A stretch of DNA of 37,564 bases from Alphaproteobacteria bacterium MedPE-SWcel (GCA_001874255.1 MPDC01000033.1:1-37564); one strand, 5' to 3'. Positions 18,857-27,407 are shown, counted from the stretch's first letter. The notes: generated from the letters alone by a model not told the origin. Translations and numbers: made by a program.

Positions 18857-18894
18857 CAAGAAACCCGCACCCAAAAAAGGGCGCGGGTTTCTTG
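18857..18894 (-). terminator. Terminator of the fliG-like gene
   Basis: A 12-bp perfect stem, caagaaacccgc (18857-18868) with gcgggtttcttg (18883-18894). The inner ccc-aaaaaa-ggg extends it after a small mismatch. It lies 72 bases past the fliG-like stop. T content after the stem is modest. Confidence 0.65.
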
Positions 18895-18966
18895 ATCTGG
18901 CGGCGCCGTGTCAAACAGACACTTGTGCAGAAGGGCTCAGGGTCGATACCTGCGGGATCCGCAAGA

Positions 18967-20073
18967 TCAGCCTTCTTCTTCCTCGTCCGACTTCAGTTCG
19001 ATATCGCCGTTGACGACCATCTCGCGCAGCATGTTGACGATGATGCCAAATGCCGCCTCGCCGTCGGACCGTTTTACGCGGCCGAGGCCGTTTGCTTCTT
19101 CTCGCAGGTTGTTGGCCATCCGCGAGGACATGTTTTCCAGCAGGAAGTTGACCGAGGCCACATCGTCTTCTTCGGTGGCAAATGCGATCGCGGTGGTGAT
19201 TTCCTGTGGTCCCAGAGCGCGAACGAGTTTCGGCACGTCCACCGCTTCGACCTTTTCTGCAATCAGCGCGAAGGTGAAGATGGATTTGCGAACATCGGTG
19301 GCGAATTCCATATCCTCTTCGTCGAGCGCAGTCAGCACTTCCGCCCGCGTGGCGGCCTGTGACTGGGTCAGGATCGCGCCGACCCGCTGACCAGGTGTCT
19401 GAGCGAAGGCAACTTCCGGGCGGGCTTCGATCTGCGACGCCAGAGACAAGCCGATCCGGTCCACCGTCTCCGGTGTGACATTGCTGGTCTGGCTGACCGC
19501 ATAGGTGATGCGGCGCGCCATCGGACCCGGCAAATGCTGCAGCATGTCTGCGGCCTTGTTGGTGTCGATCTTGGACAGCAGAACCGCTGCGACCTCTGTG
19601 CTTTCGGCCTTTGCCAGTTCGGCCAGTTCCTCGGGCGGCAGCTTGCGCAGCCGTTCCCAGGGGTCGCCAAACTGCCGCACGCCTGCTTCCTTGCGGAGGC
19701 GGGAGTGGGTGTGACGGCTGATTTTGCCTTCCATGGCGGTCAGGGCACCGGCCAGACCATTGGGGAAGGAGAGCCCCACATTTTCCAGCTGCTCGGCAAA
19801 TTCGGCCGCAACTGATTGCACGGTCTGGCGATCCACCAGGCGCATCTTGCCCATTTGCTGGGTCAATTCGAGCTGCAGATCGTCCGGCAGCTCTTCAAGC
19901 GGTATATCGGCGCCTTCGTTCAAAAGAAGGCGCACGACGATCGCGGCTTTTGCTTTCCCACTAAGCTGGGACGCCCCTCCCATGAGCGCAGGCGGTTGAG
20001 ATGGCGACCCGAAGTCGCCAAGTCCGTCGCCCATCGACGGCATGGGAAGTGCTAAGGCTGATGATTGTTCCAT
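18967..20073 (-). CDS. Divergent FliG-like flagellar motor switch protein
   Basis: 368 aa. FliG forms the rotor ring that touches the stator. The C-terminal part matches FliG-C: KSIFTFALIAEKVEAVDVPK, then NFLLENMSSRMANNLREE and a terminal NMLREMVVNGDIEL. The middle domain is recognisable (AAVLLSKIDTNKAADMLQHLP), but the EHPQ motif is replaced by ESTE. The segment usually carrying the acidic torque residues reads RALGPQE. An unusual Pro/Ser/Gly-rich N-terminus of about 35 residues precedes the first helix. The frame is also open to a GTG at 20118. No other flagellar gene is in the window except possibly the upstream TPR gene. It may be the genuine rotor protein of a divergent system or a paralogue. 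Confidence 0.75.
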   Translation of the reverse strand: MEQSSALALPMPSMGDGLGDFGSPSQPPALMGGASQLSGKAKAAIVVRLLLNEGADIPLEELPDDLQLELTQQMGKMRLVDRQTVQSVAAEFAEQLENVGLSFPNGLAGALTAMEGKISRHTHSRLRKEAGVRQFGDPWERLRKLPPEELAELAKAESTEVAAVLLSKIDTNKAADMLQHLPGPMARRITYAVSQTSNVTPETVDRIGLSLASQIEARPEVAFAQTPGQRVGAILTQSQAATRAEVLTALDEEDMEFATDVRKSIFTFALIAEKVEAVDVPKLVRALGPQEITTAIAFATEEDDVASVNFLLENMSSRMANNLREEANGLGRVKRSDGEAAFGIIVNMLREMVVNGDIELKSDEEEEG

Positions 20074-20151
20074 TCTTGAACCTAGACCCGAAAAGATTCT
20101 CTTTCTGTCATAGGGCACGATAGTCTTTCAGCAGTAAAGAAAGCCTGAAGT

Positions 20152-20685
20152 TTAGTAGTTAACGGTGACGCCCGTTTCGATTGCATGGCGCAGGGAGGTT
20201 TCCGCCCATGTTCCGGTGCCGCCGCGGGCCTTTATTTCCGTCCACTGGGCCAGCGCCTGGGCGTATTCTCCATTGGCGACAAAGCCTTGCGCCATATAGC
20301 TGCGGGCGAGGATATTGTCGGGGTCCCGCGCAATCGCTTCTTGGTAAAAATCATTGGCAAGTTCCCTGCGTCCCAGCTTGCGATTTGTGAAGCCCCAGTA
20401 GGTCAGCACGCGGCTGTCGGCCTGATCCGGGTGCGCCGCCAGCACCGCCTGCGCGTCGTCAAACCGGTCGAGATAGGCAAGTTCGCGGGCCGTTTCGAGC
20501 AGCTGATGGCCGTTCATGGAGGAGTCTTGCGGCTTGACGCATTTCTGCGCCTCCGTGTCCCAGACGCGTTTCCCCCAACATTTCTTGGTGGTTTCACTGG
20601 GGGTCGGCGGTGTGGTTGAATCGCTGCCTGCGGCGAATGCGGAAACCGGTAGGGCGAATGCAAGTGCGAGAGCTGTGAGACGCAT
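20152..20685 (-). CDS. Secreted TPR-repeat protein
   Basis: 177 aa. A signal peptide covers about residues 1-19 (MRLTALALAFALPVSAFA). A short Ser/Thr/Pro linker and a Cys pair (KKCWGKRVWDTEAQKC) come next. Then TPR-like helices follow: TARELAYLDRFDDAQAVLAA, RVLTYWGFTNRKLGRREL and ARSYMAQGFVANGEYAQAL. A strong aggagg site precedes the ATG at 20685; the frame extends eight codons further without support. It probably binds a protein partner in the periplasm. It lies upstream of the fliG-like gene on the same strand (78 bp to the chosen fliG start) and may share its transcript. Confidence 0.75.
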   Translation of the reverse strand: MRLTALALAFALPVSAFAAGSDSTTPPTPSETTKKCWGKRVWDTEAQKCVKPQDSSMNGHQLLETARELAYLDRFDDAQAVLAAHPDQADSRVLTYWGFTNRKLGRRELANDFYQEAIARDPDNILARSYMAQGFVANGEYAQALAQWTEIKARGGTGTWAETSLRHAIETGVTVNY

Positions 20686-20750
20686 GAAAACCTCCTGTGC
20701 GCTTGTCATGAGTGACTATGATGAAAACACGGTGGTCGGGCAAATTCTTC

Positions 20751-20768
20751 GATCACGAAACCGTGATC
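20751..20768. repeat. Inverted repeat gatcacg-aaac-cgtgatc
   Basis: A perfect 7-bp inverted repeat lies about 65 bases upstream of the TPR gene start, between it and the purB terminator. It is operator-like in size and position. No regulator family was recognised. Confidence 0.4.
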
Positions 20769-20817
20769 TCCGGCGCGTCTGTGCCAGCGGGACACATCAG
20801 GCCCAAAAAACAGCCAG

Positions 20818-20845
20818 AAAAAAACCCCGCCGTGATACGGCGGGG
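20818..20845 (-). terminator. purB terminator
   Basis: Minus-strand stem ccccgccgt-atc-acggcgggg (20845-20825), followed by seven T residues (complement of 20818-20824). It lies 35 bases beyond the purB stop. Confidence 0.88.
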
Positions 20846-20880
20846 TCATGGGAGTGTTCAACAGATGCGGGGTGGACGGT

Positions 20881-22185
20881 TCAGTCGCCAAAGACCCGTT
20901 TGAAAATCGTGTCCACATGTTTGGTGTGATAGGCGAGGTCGAATTTCTCCTCGATCTGCTCGGCAGAGAGCACCGCGGCGACCTCCGGGTCGGCCAGCAG
21001 TTCGGTTTTGAAATCCTTGCCTTCTTCCCAGACCTTCATCGCGTTGCGCTGCACCAGCTTGTAGCTGTCCTCGCGGCTGACACCGGCCTGCGTCAGCGCC
21101 AGAAGGACGCGCTGGGACATGACCAGACCGCGGAACTTGTTCATGTTCGCCAGCATGTTTTCCGGGTAGATCACCAGCTTGTCGACGACCGAGGTCAGCC
21201 GCGACAGGGCAAAGTCCAGCGTCACGGTGGTATCGGGGCCGATGTTGCGCTCGACCGAAGAGTGCGAGATATCGCGCTCGTGCCAGAGGGCGACGTTTTC
21301 CATTGCGGGCACAACGGCCATGCGCACCAGACGGGCGAGGCCGGTCAGGTTTTCCGTCAAGACCGGGTTGCGCTTGTGCGGCATCGCCGAGGAGCCCTTC
21401 TGACCCTTGGAGAAGAATTCTTCGGCTTCGAGAACCTCGGTGCGCTGCATATGGCGAATTTCGGTGGCGATATTCTCGATCGACGACCCGACGACGCCGA
21501 GGGCAGCAAAGAAGGCCGCGTGCCGGTCGCGGGGGATCACCTGAGTGGAGACCGGCTCTGGCTGCAGGCCGAGCTGTTCGCAGACATATTCCTCGACGCG
21601 CGGGTCGATATTGGCAAAGGTGCCCACCGCCCCGGAGATTGCCCCGGTGGCGATTTCCTCGCGCGCGACCGTCAGGCGGCGCAGGTTGCGGTCCATCTCG
21701 GCGTAGAAGCGGGCAAAGGTCAGCCCCATGGTGGTGGGTTCGGCGTGGATGCCGTGGGACCGGCCGATGCGCACGGTTTCCTTGTGCTCCAGCGCGCGCC
21801 GCTTAAGCGCCGCGAGCAGGCCTTCCATATCCTGGATCAGAATGTCGGCGGCGCGGGTCAGCTGCACGTTGAAACAGGTGTCCAACACATCCGAGGAGGT
21901 CATCCCCTGATGCACGAAACGCGCCTCGTCGCTGCCGACATGTTCCGCCAGATGGGTGAGAAAGGCGATCACGTCATGTTTGGTGACGGCCTCGATCTCG
22001 TCGATGCGGGCGACATCGAATTGCACGTCCTTTGCTTTCCAGACCGCATCCGCATTTTCGCGAGGAATGACACCGAGGTTGGCCATGGCTTCGCAGGCAT
22101 GCGCCTCGATTTCATACCAGATGCGGAATTTGGTCTCGGGCGACCAGATGGCAACCATGTCGGGGCGGGAATAGCGGGGGATCAT
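20881..22185 (-). CDS. purB: Adenylosuccinate lyase
   Basis: 434 aa purine enzyme that removes fumarate from SAICAR and from adenylosuccinate. The fumarase/aspartase superfamily signature is GSSAMPHKRNPVLTENLTGL. Other blocks are TSSDVLDTCFNVQLTRAAD and GRSHGIHAEPTTMGL, which contain the catalytic histidine region. MIPRYSRPDMVAIWSPE is the family N-terminus, so the start is 22185 even though the frame is open 24 codons upstream. Confidence 0.97.
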   Translation of the reverse strand: MIPRYSRPDMVAIWSPETKFRIWYEIEAHACEAMANLGVIPRENADAVWKAKDVQFDVARIDEIEAVTKHDVIAFLTHLAEHVGSDEARFVHQGMTSSDVLDTCFNVQLTRAADILIQDMEGLLAALKRRALEHKETVRIGRSHGIHAEPTTMGLTFARFYAEMDRNLRRLTVAREEIATGAISGAVGTFANIDPRVEEYVCEQLGLQPEPVSTQVIPRDRHAAFFAALGVVGSSIENIATEIRHMQRTEVLEAEEFFSKGQKGSSAMPHKRNPVLTENLTGLARLVRMAVVPAMENVALWHERDISHSSVERNIGPDTTVTLDFALSRLTSVVDKLVIYPENMLANMNKFRGLVMSQRVLLALTQAGVSREDSYKLVQRNAMKVWEEGKDFKTELLADPEVAAVLSAEQIEEKFDLAYHTKHVDTIFKRVFGD

Positions 22186-22296
22186 AGGCGAATGCACCTC
22201 TGTCAGATTTGCGCGGCAGATATCCGGCGTCATAAGCGACGTCGGGGTAAACAGCAAGAGCAGGGCAGGGGGTGGCGCAGGCCGCCTGCAACATCG

Positions 22297-23565
22297 TCAG
22301 TCAGAACGCGGGGCCGCGACCGGATCCAGCGCCATTTCGGGCGAATCGGAGCGGGGCACCAGTTCCGTCTCCACGTGGGAGCTGTGTTCCAGCGTCCGGT
22401 GCACGGGGCATTTGTCGGCAATCTCCAGAAGCTTGCCGCGCTGCGCCGGGTCGAGGTCTCCGTCCAGGCGAATGATGCGGGTAAATCGGTCGATCTTGGC
22501 CGGGCCGGAGGGAATGGCGTCCTGGGCGTGGACCTTGTCATGGCTGACCTCGACGCTGATGCCCTCCAACGGCCAGCCCTTGCGGCGCGCATACATCCGC
22601 AATGTCATGGAGGTACAGGCCCCCAGACCCGCGGTGACAAATCCATAGGGGGACAGGCCTCTGTTGGTGCCGCCATAGGCCTCTGGCTCATCCGCGTAGA
22701 GATGATGAAACGGTCCGTTCTGGACGTCCTGCAGGAAGCCCTCCGGGTCCGCTTCGGTCACGCGCAGGACCCCCTCGGGCGCACCGGGCGGCGGGGCGGG
22801 GGGCTTCATGTCCACATAGCGGGCGGCCCAGGTGGCGATCACGCCGGCGGCATATTCCGCATCGGACGGGTCGGAGATCAGATGATCCGCATCGTCCAGC
22901 GTCACGAAGCTCTTGGGGTGATGGGCGGCCTGAAAGATCTCTGTCGCATTGTCGATACTGACCGTCATGTCACGCGGCGCATGCATCACCAGAAGAGCCG
23001 CCCGCAGATCGGCCAGCGCCTGGCCCAGCTCGGTCTGCCGGATGTCGTCGATGAAGCGCTGTCCGATCACGAAGGGGCGTCCGCCAATGCTCACCTCGGC
23101 CTGTCCATGTTGCGCGATGGTGCTCAGGGCGTGGTCAAAGTGATGGGCGACATGGCTGGGATCAAAGGGCGCCCCCAGCGTGACCACGGCCCGGGTGGAG
23201 GCAATGCCCGCCCGCGCCCGCAGGACGGCGGCACCACCGAGGGAGTGGCCGATCAGGAGGTCCGGCGCCAGGCCTCGCCCTGCCAGATAGCGCGCGGCGG
23301 CGATCAGATCCTCGACATTGGAGGTGAAGCTGGTGTTGCCGAACTCGCCCTCGGAATGCCCCAGCCCGGTGAAATCGAACCTGAGGACCGCGATGCCCAT
23401 GGAGGCCAGCCGGGCCGCAATCCGCCGCGCCGCCGGAATGTCCTTGGAACAGGTGAAACAATGGGCAAAGAGAGCCGTGGCGAGGATCGGCCCGGCCGGC
23501 AGATCCAGTCGCGCGGCGAGATCGTGACCGGCGTGACCGGGAAAAACTATGCGTTCGGTTGGCAT
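22297..23565 (-). CDS. Alpha/beta hydrolase - OsmC fusion protein
   Basis: 422 aa in two domains. Residues ~1-250 are an alpha/beta hydrolase: nucleophile Ser108 in GHSLGG, a likely acid near Asp199 and His228 in DDADHLI. A Pro-rich linker (KPPAPPPGAPEG) follows. Residues ~265-422 are an OsmC-like peroxiredoxin with its two cysteines, Cys317 in GLGACTSMTL and Cys386 in ADKCPVHRTLEHS. OsmC proteins reduce organic hydroperoxides through this Cys pair. The fusion is a known bifunctional arrangement; a plausible idea is that the hydrolase frees an acyl hydroperoxide for the OsmC domain, but that is inference. The open frame continues to a GTG at 23631; ATG at 23565 is preferred. It is divergent from the NUDIX gene. 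Confidence 0.88.
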   Translation of the reverse strand: MPTERIVFPGHAGHDLAARLDLPAGPILATALFAHCFTCSKDIPAARRIAARLASMGIAVLRFDFTGLGHSEGEFGNTSFTSNVEDLIAAARYLAGRGLAPDLLIGHSLGGAAVLRARAGIASTRAVVTLGAPFDPSHVAHHFDHALSTIAQHGQAEVSIGGRPFVIGQRFIDDIRQTELGQALADLRAALLVMHAPRDMTVSIDNATEIFQAAHHPKSFVTLDDADHLISDPSDAEYAAGVIATWAARYVDMKPPAPPPGAPEGVLRVTEADPEGFLQDVQNGPFHHLYADEPEAYGGTNRGLSPYGFVTAGLGACTSMTLRMYARRKGWPLEGISVEVSHDKVHAQDAIPSGPAKIDRFTRIIRLDGDLDPAQRGKLLEIADKCPVHRTLEHSSHVETELVPRSDSPEMALDPVAAPRSD

Positions 23566-23678
23566 CGGGACGGCTTTCGGGGGCTTGGCATTTACGGGCG
23601 CTCTCTTAAGATGCGCGGGCGGGCAGGGCACGGCAAGACACCGGTCATTGCCGTCACGGGAAGGTGAAGGAACGTCAC

Positions 23679-24230
23679 ATGGAAGATGAGCGGATCTGCG
23701 GCATCGGTAGATTTCAGCCGCAAGACGCTCGCGATGGGGACATGTGGCAGCGTTTGCGGGCCTTTTGTGCGCGCGAACCGCAGGCCTTTGATCGCGACCC
23801 CTCCACGGGGCATGTCACGGCCTCGGCCTTCGTGATTTCGCCCGATCTGACGTCGGTGCTGTTGACCCACCACGCCAAGCTGGATCGCTGGCTGCAGTTG
23901 GGCGGCCATTGTGACGGCACCGCGGATGCACGGTTCGTGGCCCAGAAAGAAGCCTATGAGGAAAGCGGCCTGTCGCGTCTGCGGCTGTTGTCGCCAGAGG
24001 TGTTTGACGTCGATATTCACGAAATTCCCGCCTATGCGGGGGCGCCGGCCCATCTGCACTATGACGTGCGGTATCTGTTCGTGGCCGAGGTCGGCAATAT
24101 TGTCGCGAGCGCCGAATCCCATGCGCTGGCCTGGGTCCCGCTGGATCAATTGCAGGATCGCACCACCGCAGAGAGCGTGCGTGTCGTGGCCAGGAAATGG
24201 CCTGTTTGGCAGGGGCGGTTGGGCCTGTGA
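23679..24230 (+). CDS. NUDIX hydrolase
   Basis: 183 aa. The Nudix box lies at residues 76-98, GHCDGT through YEESGL, with the metal-binding core KEAYEESGL. The first box glutamate (GX5E) is replaced by Ala and the Arg of REUXEE by Lys, so this is a variant box. The long N-terminal part (MWQRLRAFCAREPQAFDRD) is seen in a subgroup of bacterial NUDIX proteins of unknown substrate. The ATG at 23679 has gaagga at the right spacing; a GTG at 23664 is possible. Its stop codon lies inside the first copy of a 12-bp repeat. Confidence 0.87.
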   Translation: MEDERICGIGRFQPQDARDGDMWQRLRAFCAREPQAFDRDPSTGHVTASAFVISPDLTSVLLTHHAKLDRWLQLGGHCDGTADARFVAQKEAYEESGLSRLRLLSPEVFDVDIHEIPAYAGAPAHLHYDVRYLFVAEVGNIVASAESHALAWVPLDQLQDRTTAESVRVVARKWPVWQGRLGL

Positions 24231-24262
24231 GTCGGCCTGTGAGTCGGCCTGTGAGTCGGCCT
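24227..24262. repeat. 12-bp tandem repeat, three exact copies
   Basis: gtgagtcggcct occurs three times in perfect succession, with partial units on both sides. It covers the NUDIX stop codon and the region before the next gene. Read in that gene's frame each copy encodes Val-Ser-Arg-Pro and offers a GTG codon. Confidence 0.9.
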
Positions 24263-24283
24263 GGGAGTGCGTTCAGGACAGCG

Positions 24284-25180
24284 ATGCGTGTCATGGTCTG
24301 GACAATCCTGCTGCTGTCGCTGTTATGCCTGTTGGGCGGATTTCTGGGGCGGCTGCATCCGCTCGGCGACAGTCTGGCGGTGTTCCGGGTGCCGTTTGCC
24401 GCTCTGGCAATGATCTGCGCCTTTGTTCTGCGCCGCGATCCCCGCGCCGCCCTCTGCGGCGTTCTGGCCACATCGGTGGCGCTGACCAGCTGGCTTGGTC
24501 ATCTGGCGCCGCAGGCGGAGCCGGAGCCAGAGCCCGTGGCGGGGCTGACGCTCTATCAGAAGAACATGCTGTTCAACAATCAGGGCAATGAGGCGCTGGT
24601 GCGCTCCATTCTGGAGCTGCAGCCGGACGTGGTGACACTGGAAGAGGTCTCGGCGCAGAACGCGCGGGTTCTGGAGCGGCTCCGGGCAGAGTATCCGGTG
24701 CAGCAGCTCTGTCCGTTTCGCGCGGTCGGCGGCGTGGCGGTTCTGGCGCGCGACCTCCGGGTGGTGGACCGGCTGGACTGTGTGCCGGATCTGGGCTTGG
24801 CTGCGGTCCGGCTGGCCACCGGAACCGGCCCGCTCTGGGTGGCGGCCCTGCATCTGCCCTGGCCCTGGCCCCATGAACAGGACGCAAAGGTCGCGCAGAC
24901 GGTGGCCCAGTTGAACCGGCTGGACGGGCCTGTTGTTCTGGCGGGGGATTTCAATGCGGTGGGCTGGTCCGATGCGCTGGACCGGATTGCCCGCGCAGGC
25001 GGGATGGCCCGCGTCGGCCCCTATGTGGGGACCTTTGATCTGCCGCCGCTGGGGTATCCGATCGGGATCGACCATGTGCTTGCGCCCGCCGGACGCGGGG
25101 ATATCAAGGTGCTGCCGAAGTTCACGTCCGATCATCACGGGCTGCTGGCAAAAATCGCGACGCCCCGCCCGGGCTCGTGA
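24284..25180 (+). CDS. Endonuclease/exonuclease/phosphatase family membrane protein
   Basis: 298 aa. Three hydrophobic segments make up the first ~80 residues (VMVWTILLLSLLCLLGGFLG, then two more). An acidic linker (EPEPEPV) and an EEP-fold domain follow: QKN, TLEEVSAQN (metal-binding Glu), AGDFNAVGW, GIDHVLAP and SDHHGLLA with the catalytic His. It is probably a membrane-tethered phosphodiesterase or phosphatase facing outward; substrates in this family range from nucleic acids to phospholipids. The ATG at 24284 has an agga five bases upstream. The frame is open to 24197 through the VSRP repeats, so a GTG start in the repeat is possible. Confidence 0.85.
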   Translation: MRVMVWTILLLSLLCLLGGFLGRLHPLGDSLAVFRVPFAALAMICAFVLRRDPRAALCGVLATSVALTSWLGHLAPQAEPEPEPVAGLTLYQKNMLFNNQGNEALVRSILELQPDVVTLEEVSAQNARVLERLRAEYPVQQLCPFRAVGGVAVLARDLRVVDRLDCVPDLGLAAVRLATGTGPLWVAALHLPWPWPHEQDAKVAQTVAQLNRLDGPVVLAGDFNAVGWSDALDRIARAGGMARVGPYVGTFDLPPLGYPIGIDHVLAPAGRGDIKVLPKFTSDHHGLLAKIATPRPGS

Positions 25181-25226
25181 AACGACGGGCCAACACAGGG
25201 GGGCAGCGCCTTTGGTCTGAAAGTGC

Positions 25227-25264
25227 AAAAAGCCCCGCAATCCAAGCGATTGCAGGGCGTTTTT
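25227..25264. terminator. Bidirectional terminator between EEP gene and membrane protein gene
   Basis: aaaaagcccc-gcaatc-caagc-gattgc-agggc-gttttt forms a nearly perfect stem with A and T tracts at the two ends. It serves the converging genes ending at 25180 and 25298. Confidence 0.75.
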
Positions 25265-25297
25265 GACTTGGCTTCGGCGAGGTCAGCTTCGCCCCGT

Positions 25298-26317
25298 TCA
25301 CCGCAGGGCGGCGTGCACCAATCCCGAGGTTTGCAGGAACATGACGAAGGCCAGCACCAGCATCATCTGAACGCTGAAGCGGATATCACCGCCGCGCACC
25401 AGATTGACCGCAGCTGCCGTCACCCCCAGAGGCAGCGCCAGAATCGCCAGGATCGCTGTCATCACCCAGGCGGAGGCCTTGTTCGGGGTCCATTCCTGCG
25501 GCGAGAAAAGACCCGTCAGCTTGCGGCAGGCAGAGGTGAAGCCGCCATCCTTGCTGGTGTCGCGCCGTTCGATGATGCGATCACATTCCATGGTGAGGCC
25601 GCCAAAGGTTTCCTCGACCGAGGCAAACCGGGACCGGCGCGGCGGGGTCTCTGCCTCGGCCGCCTGTCCCGGCGCCGACCGGGAGGTCACGTCGGGGTCC
25701 AGTATCTCTCCCACCAGCACCGGCTGCGCTTTGTGGGTCGTGTCGTGAGCCTGCTGTTCGGAGGCCGCGAAATCAAGGACCACCTCCTCGGCAAGCTCCT
25801 GTTGCGGAGCGCTGCCGATGGGTGTTGCGGTGGCGGTCTCGATGGGGGTCTGGATGTCCTGCGCGTACTGCGCGCCTTCCGACGCAAAGACCGCGAGAAA
25901 GGCCGCGCGGTCCAGCACCACGCCGGTGTCCAGCCATTCCACCGTGGTCGCCTCCAGTTCGGCCAGCAGATCGTGCAGCGCGCGCGCCATCAGCATCTCT
26001 GACAGTTCTTCATCTGTGTGATCCGGGAAGCGGGGCGACAAGGTCAGCTCCAGATAGCTCCGGCAGGCCTCGCCGTCCCGTTGACGCATGGGGGCCGGGC
26101 TTCGGCGATGACAGATCTCTACCGTGTATTGATCGCATTCAAGGCTGATCCGATGGGCGCGCCTGGCCTGAAACTGATCCACCTCATGTCCGCAGTCCTG
26201 GAGCGTGTTGACTACGACGGTCGAGGCGGTGCCCAGCGTCGTCTCGATGCGTTCTGCGAAGCCCAGTTTGCCACGAAAACTGGTGGCGGAAACGTTCTGT
26301 GTTCTCTGATCCAGCAC
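25298..26317 (-). CDS. Membrane protein of unknown function
   Basis: 339 aa, not recognised as a named family. Residues ~1-130 look like a compact cytoplasmic domain (FAERIETTLGTASTVVVNTL ... CRSYLELTLSPRFPD, then an acidic helix EELSEMLMARALHDLLAELEA). The middle, about 160-240, is low-complexity, rich in Ala, Pro, Glu and Gln. The C-terminal ~65 residues hold two membrane helices (ASAWVMTAILAILALPLGV and FSVQMMLVLAFVMFLQ). It is probably anchored at its C-terminus with the soluble part inside. It is transcribed alone. Likely lineage-specific. Confidence 0.65.
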   Translation of the reverse strand: MLDQRTQNVSATSFRGKLGFAERIETTLGTASTVVVNTLQDCGHEVDQFQARRAHRISLECDQYTVEICHRRSPAPMRQRDGEACRSYLELTLSPRFPDHTDEELSEMLMARALHDLLAELEATTVEWLDTGVVLDRAAFLAVFASEGAQYAQDIQTPIETATATPIGSAPQQELAEEVVLDFAASEQQAHDTTHKAQPVLVGEILDPDVTSRSAPGQAAEAETPPRRSRFASVEETFGGLTMECDRIIERRDTSKDGGFTSACRKLTGLFSPQEWTPNKASAWVMTAILAILALPLGVTAAAVNLVRGGDIRFSVQMMLVLAFVMFLQTSGLVHAALR

Positions 26318-26591
26318 CGTGAAGTCCTCTCTCGGTTGCGTTCAGAAACAATGTAAAATTTGAAATAGCAGAAAGTTTGGCGGGGGCGGCGGTTTTTGCG
26401 ATCTATCTCCTGGCCGTTGTTCGCGAAACAAGGCGCGAGGGAAACCGTGGAAAAACATGCGTTTAATTGTAAATTTACGTTTTTACGCTGACGGAATGTG
26501 GCCAAAGCACGGCCGGTTGCCGCCATATTGGCGCCCAAGGCTTTACCTTCGCCCTAATGCCTTGTTGATTGTTTTTAATGGCTTGAGCCGG

Positions 26592-27407
26592 TCAGGAGCC
26601 GTCGATCTGGCGCCCCATGATGGCCAATGACTGTTGGTAGACGGTGGCTGCGTTCCATTTTTTCAGGACTTTGTGGTTCGGATCGCCCGGTTGATAGCCG
26701 CGTCCGCGCTTCCAGCCTTTTTTGCGCAGGAAATGCGCCGTCGAAGCCAGCGCGTCGCCCATCTCGTAAAAATCAACCCGCCCGTCGCGGTTCCAGTCCT
26801 GCCCATAGGTCAGCGCGTTGCCCGGAAGGAACTGCGTGTGACCCAGCTCGCCATGTTTGGCACCAAGGGTGGCAGAGGTGATCGCCCCCTGATCCACCAG
26901 CTTCAACGCGCCGATTGCATGGGGTTCGAAAAACGACGACCGGCGGCAGTCATAGGTCAGCGTCACAATCGCCGAGACCACCTGACTGTCCCCCATATAG
27001 CTGCCGAAAGCGGTCTCCATCCCGTGAATCGCAATCAGAATGCCGGCGGGCACGCCGTATTTCTTCTCCAAGGCGTCAAAGAAGCCGGCATTGCGGGCCT
27101 TTCTCTTTTTGCCCTGCGCGACAATGGTGGCAGCGCCGCGGATCTGCATGAATTTGTCGAGGGAGTATTTGAAGCTCTTTTGATTGCGATCCGCGTTGAT
27201 CGTGCCTTGGGCATAGCGGGCCTGCGCCAGGGCGGTGAGACCGGGCTGGCCGACACCTGCCCGTTTTGCCGTGCGCACAAAGCTGCTTTTCCACGTATCG
27301 AACCCCGCGGCGCTGTTGCCGCAGCTGGCCGCGGAAACCGCAACCGGCGCGAGGCATATCACAACGGCCATGGCGGCACGTGACAGGACGAAGAGAACAG
27401 AGCGCAT
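26592..27407 (-). CDS. Lytic murein transglycosylase (MltB type)
   Basis: 271 aa. A signal peptide covers about residues 1-27 (VLFVLSRAAMAVVICLAPVAV). The transglycosylase SLT family 2 domain follows: YGVPAGILIAIHGMETAFGS holds the catalytic Glu131, then GELGHTQFLPGNALTYGQDW and RDGRVDFYEMGDALASTAHF. It cleaves the glycan strand of peptidoglycan in the periplasm. A cysteine at residue 29 follows the signal peptide, but a proper lipobox is missing, so it is more likely soluble than a lipoprotein. A gaggt site precedes the ATG at 27407; the open frame reaches 27470 without support. Confidence 0.92.
   Translation of the reverse strand: MRSVLFVLSRAAMAVVICLAPVAVSAASCGNSAAGFDTWKSSFVRTAKRAGVGQPGLTALAQARYAQGTINADRNQKSFKYSLDKFMQIRGAATIVAQGKKRKARNAGFFDALEKKYGVPAGILIAIHGMETAFGSYMGDSQVVSAIVTLTYDCRRSSFFEPHAIGALKLVDQGAITSATLGAKHGELGHTQFLPGNALTYGQDWNRDGRVDFYEMGDALASTAHFLRKKGWKRGRGYQPGDPNHKVLKKWNAATVYQQSLAIMGRQIDGS

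Noticed and set aside
20848-23667. 939-codon open frame on the plus strand opposite purB and the hydrolase-OsmC gene
   Set aside because: It is antisense to two clear genes and crosses their intergenic region; composition is typical of a shadow frame.
24227-24262. CRISPR-like repeats
   Set aside because: Units of 12 bp are directly adjacent with no spacers; it is a simple tandem repeat. No CRISPR array was found anywhere in the window.
26592-27407. Lytic transglycosylase as a lipoprotein
   Set aside because: A cysteine follows the signal peptide, but the residues before it (Ala-Ala-Ser) do not make a good lipobox.
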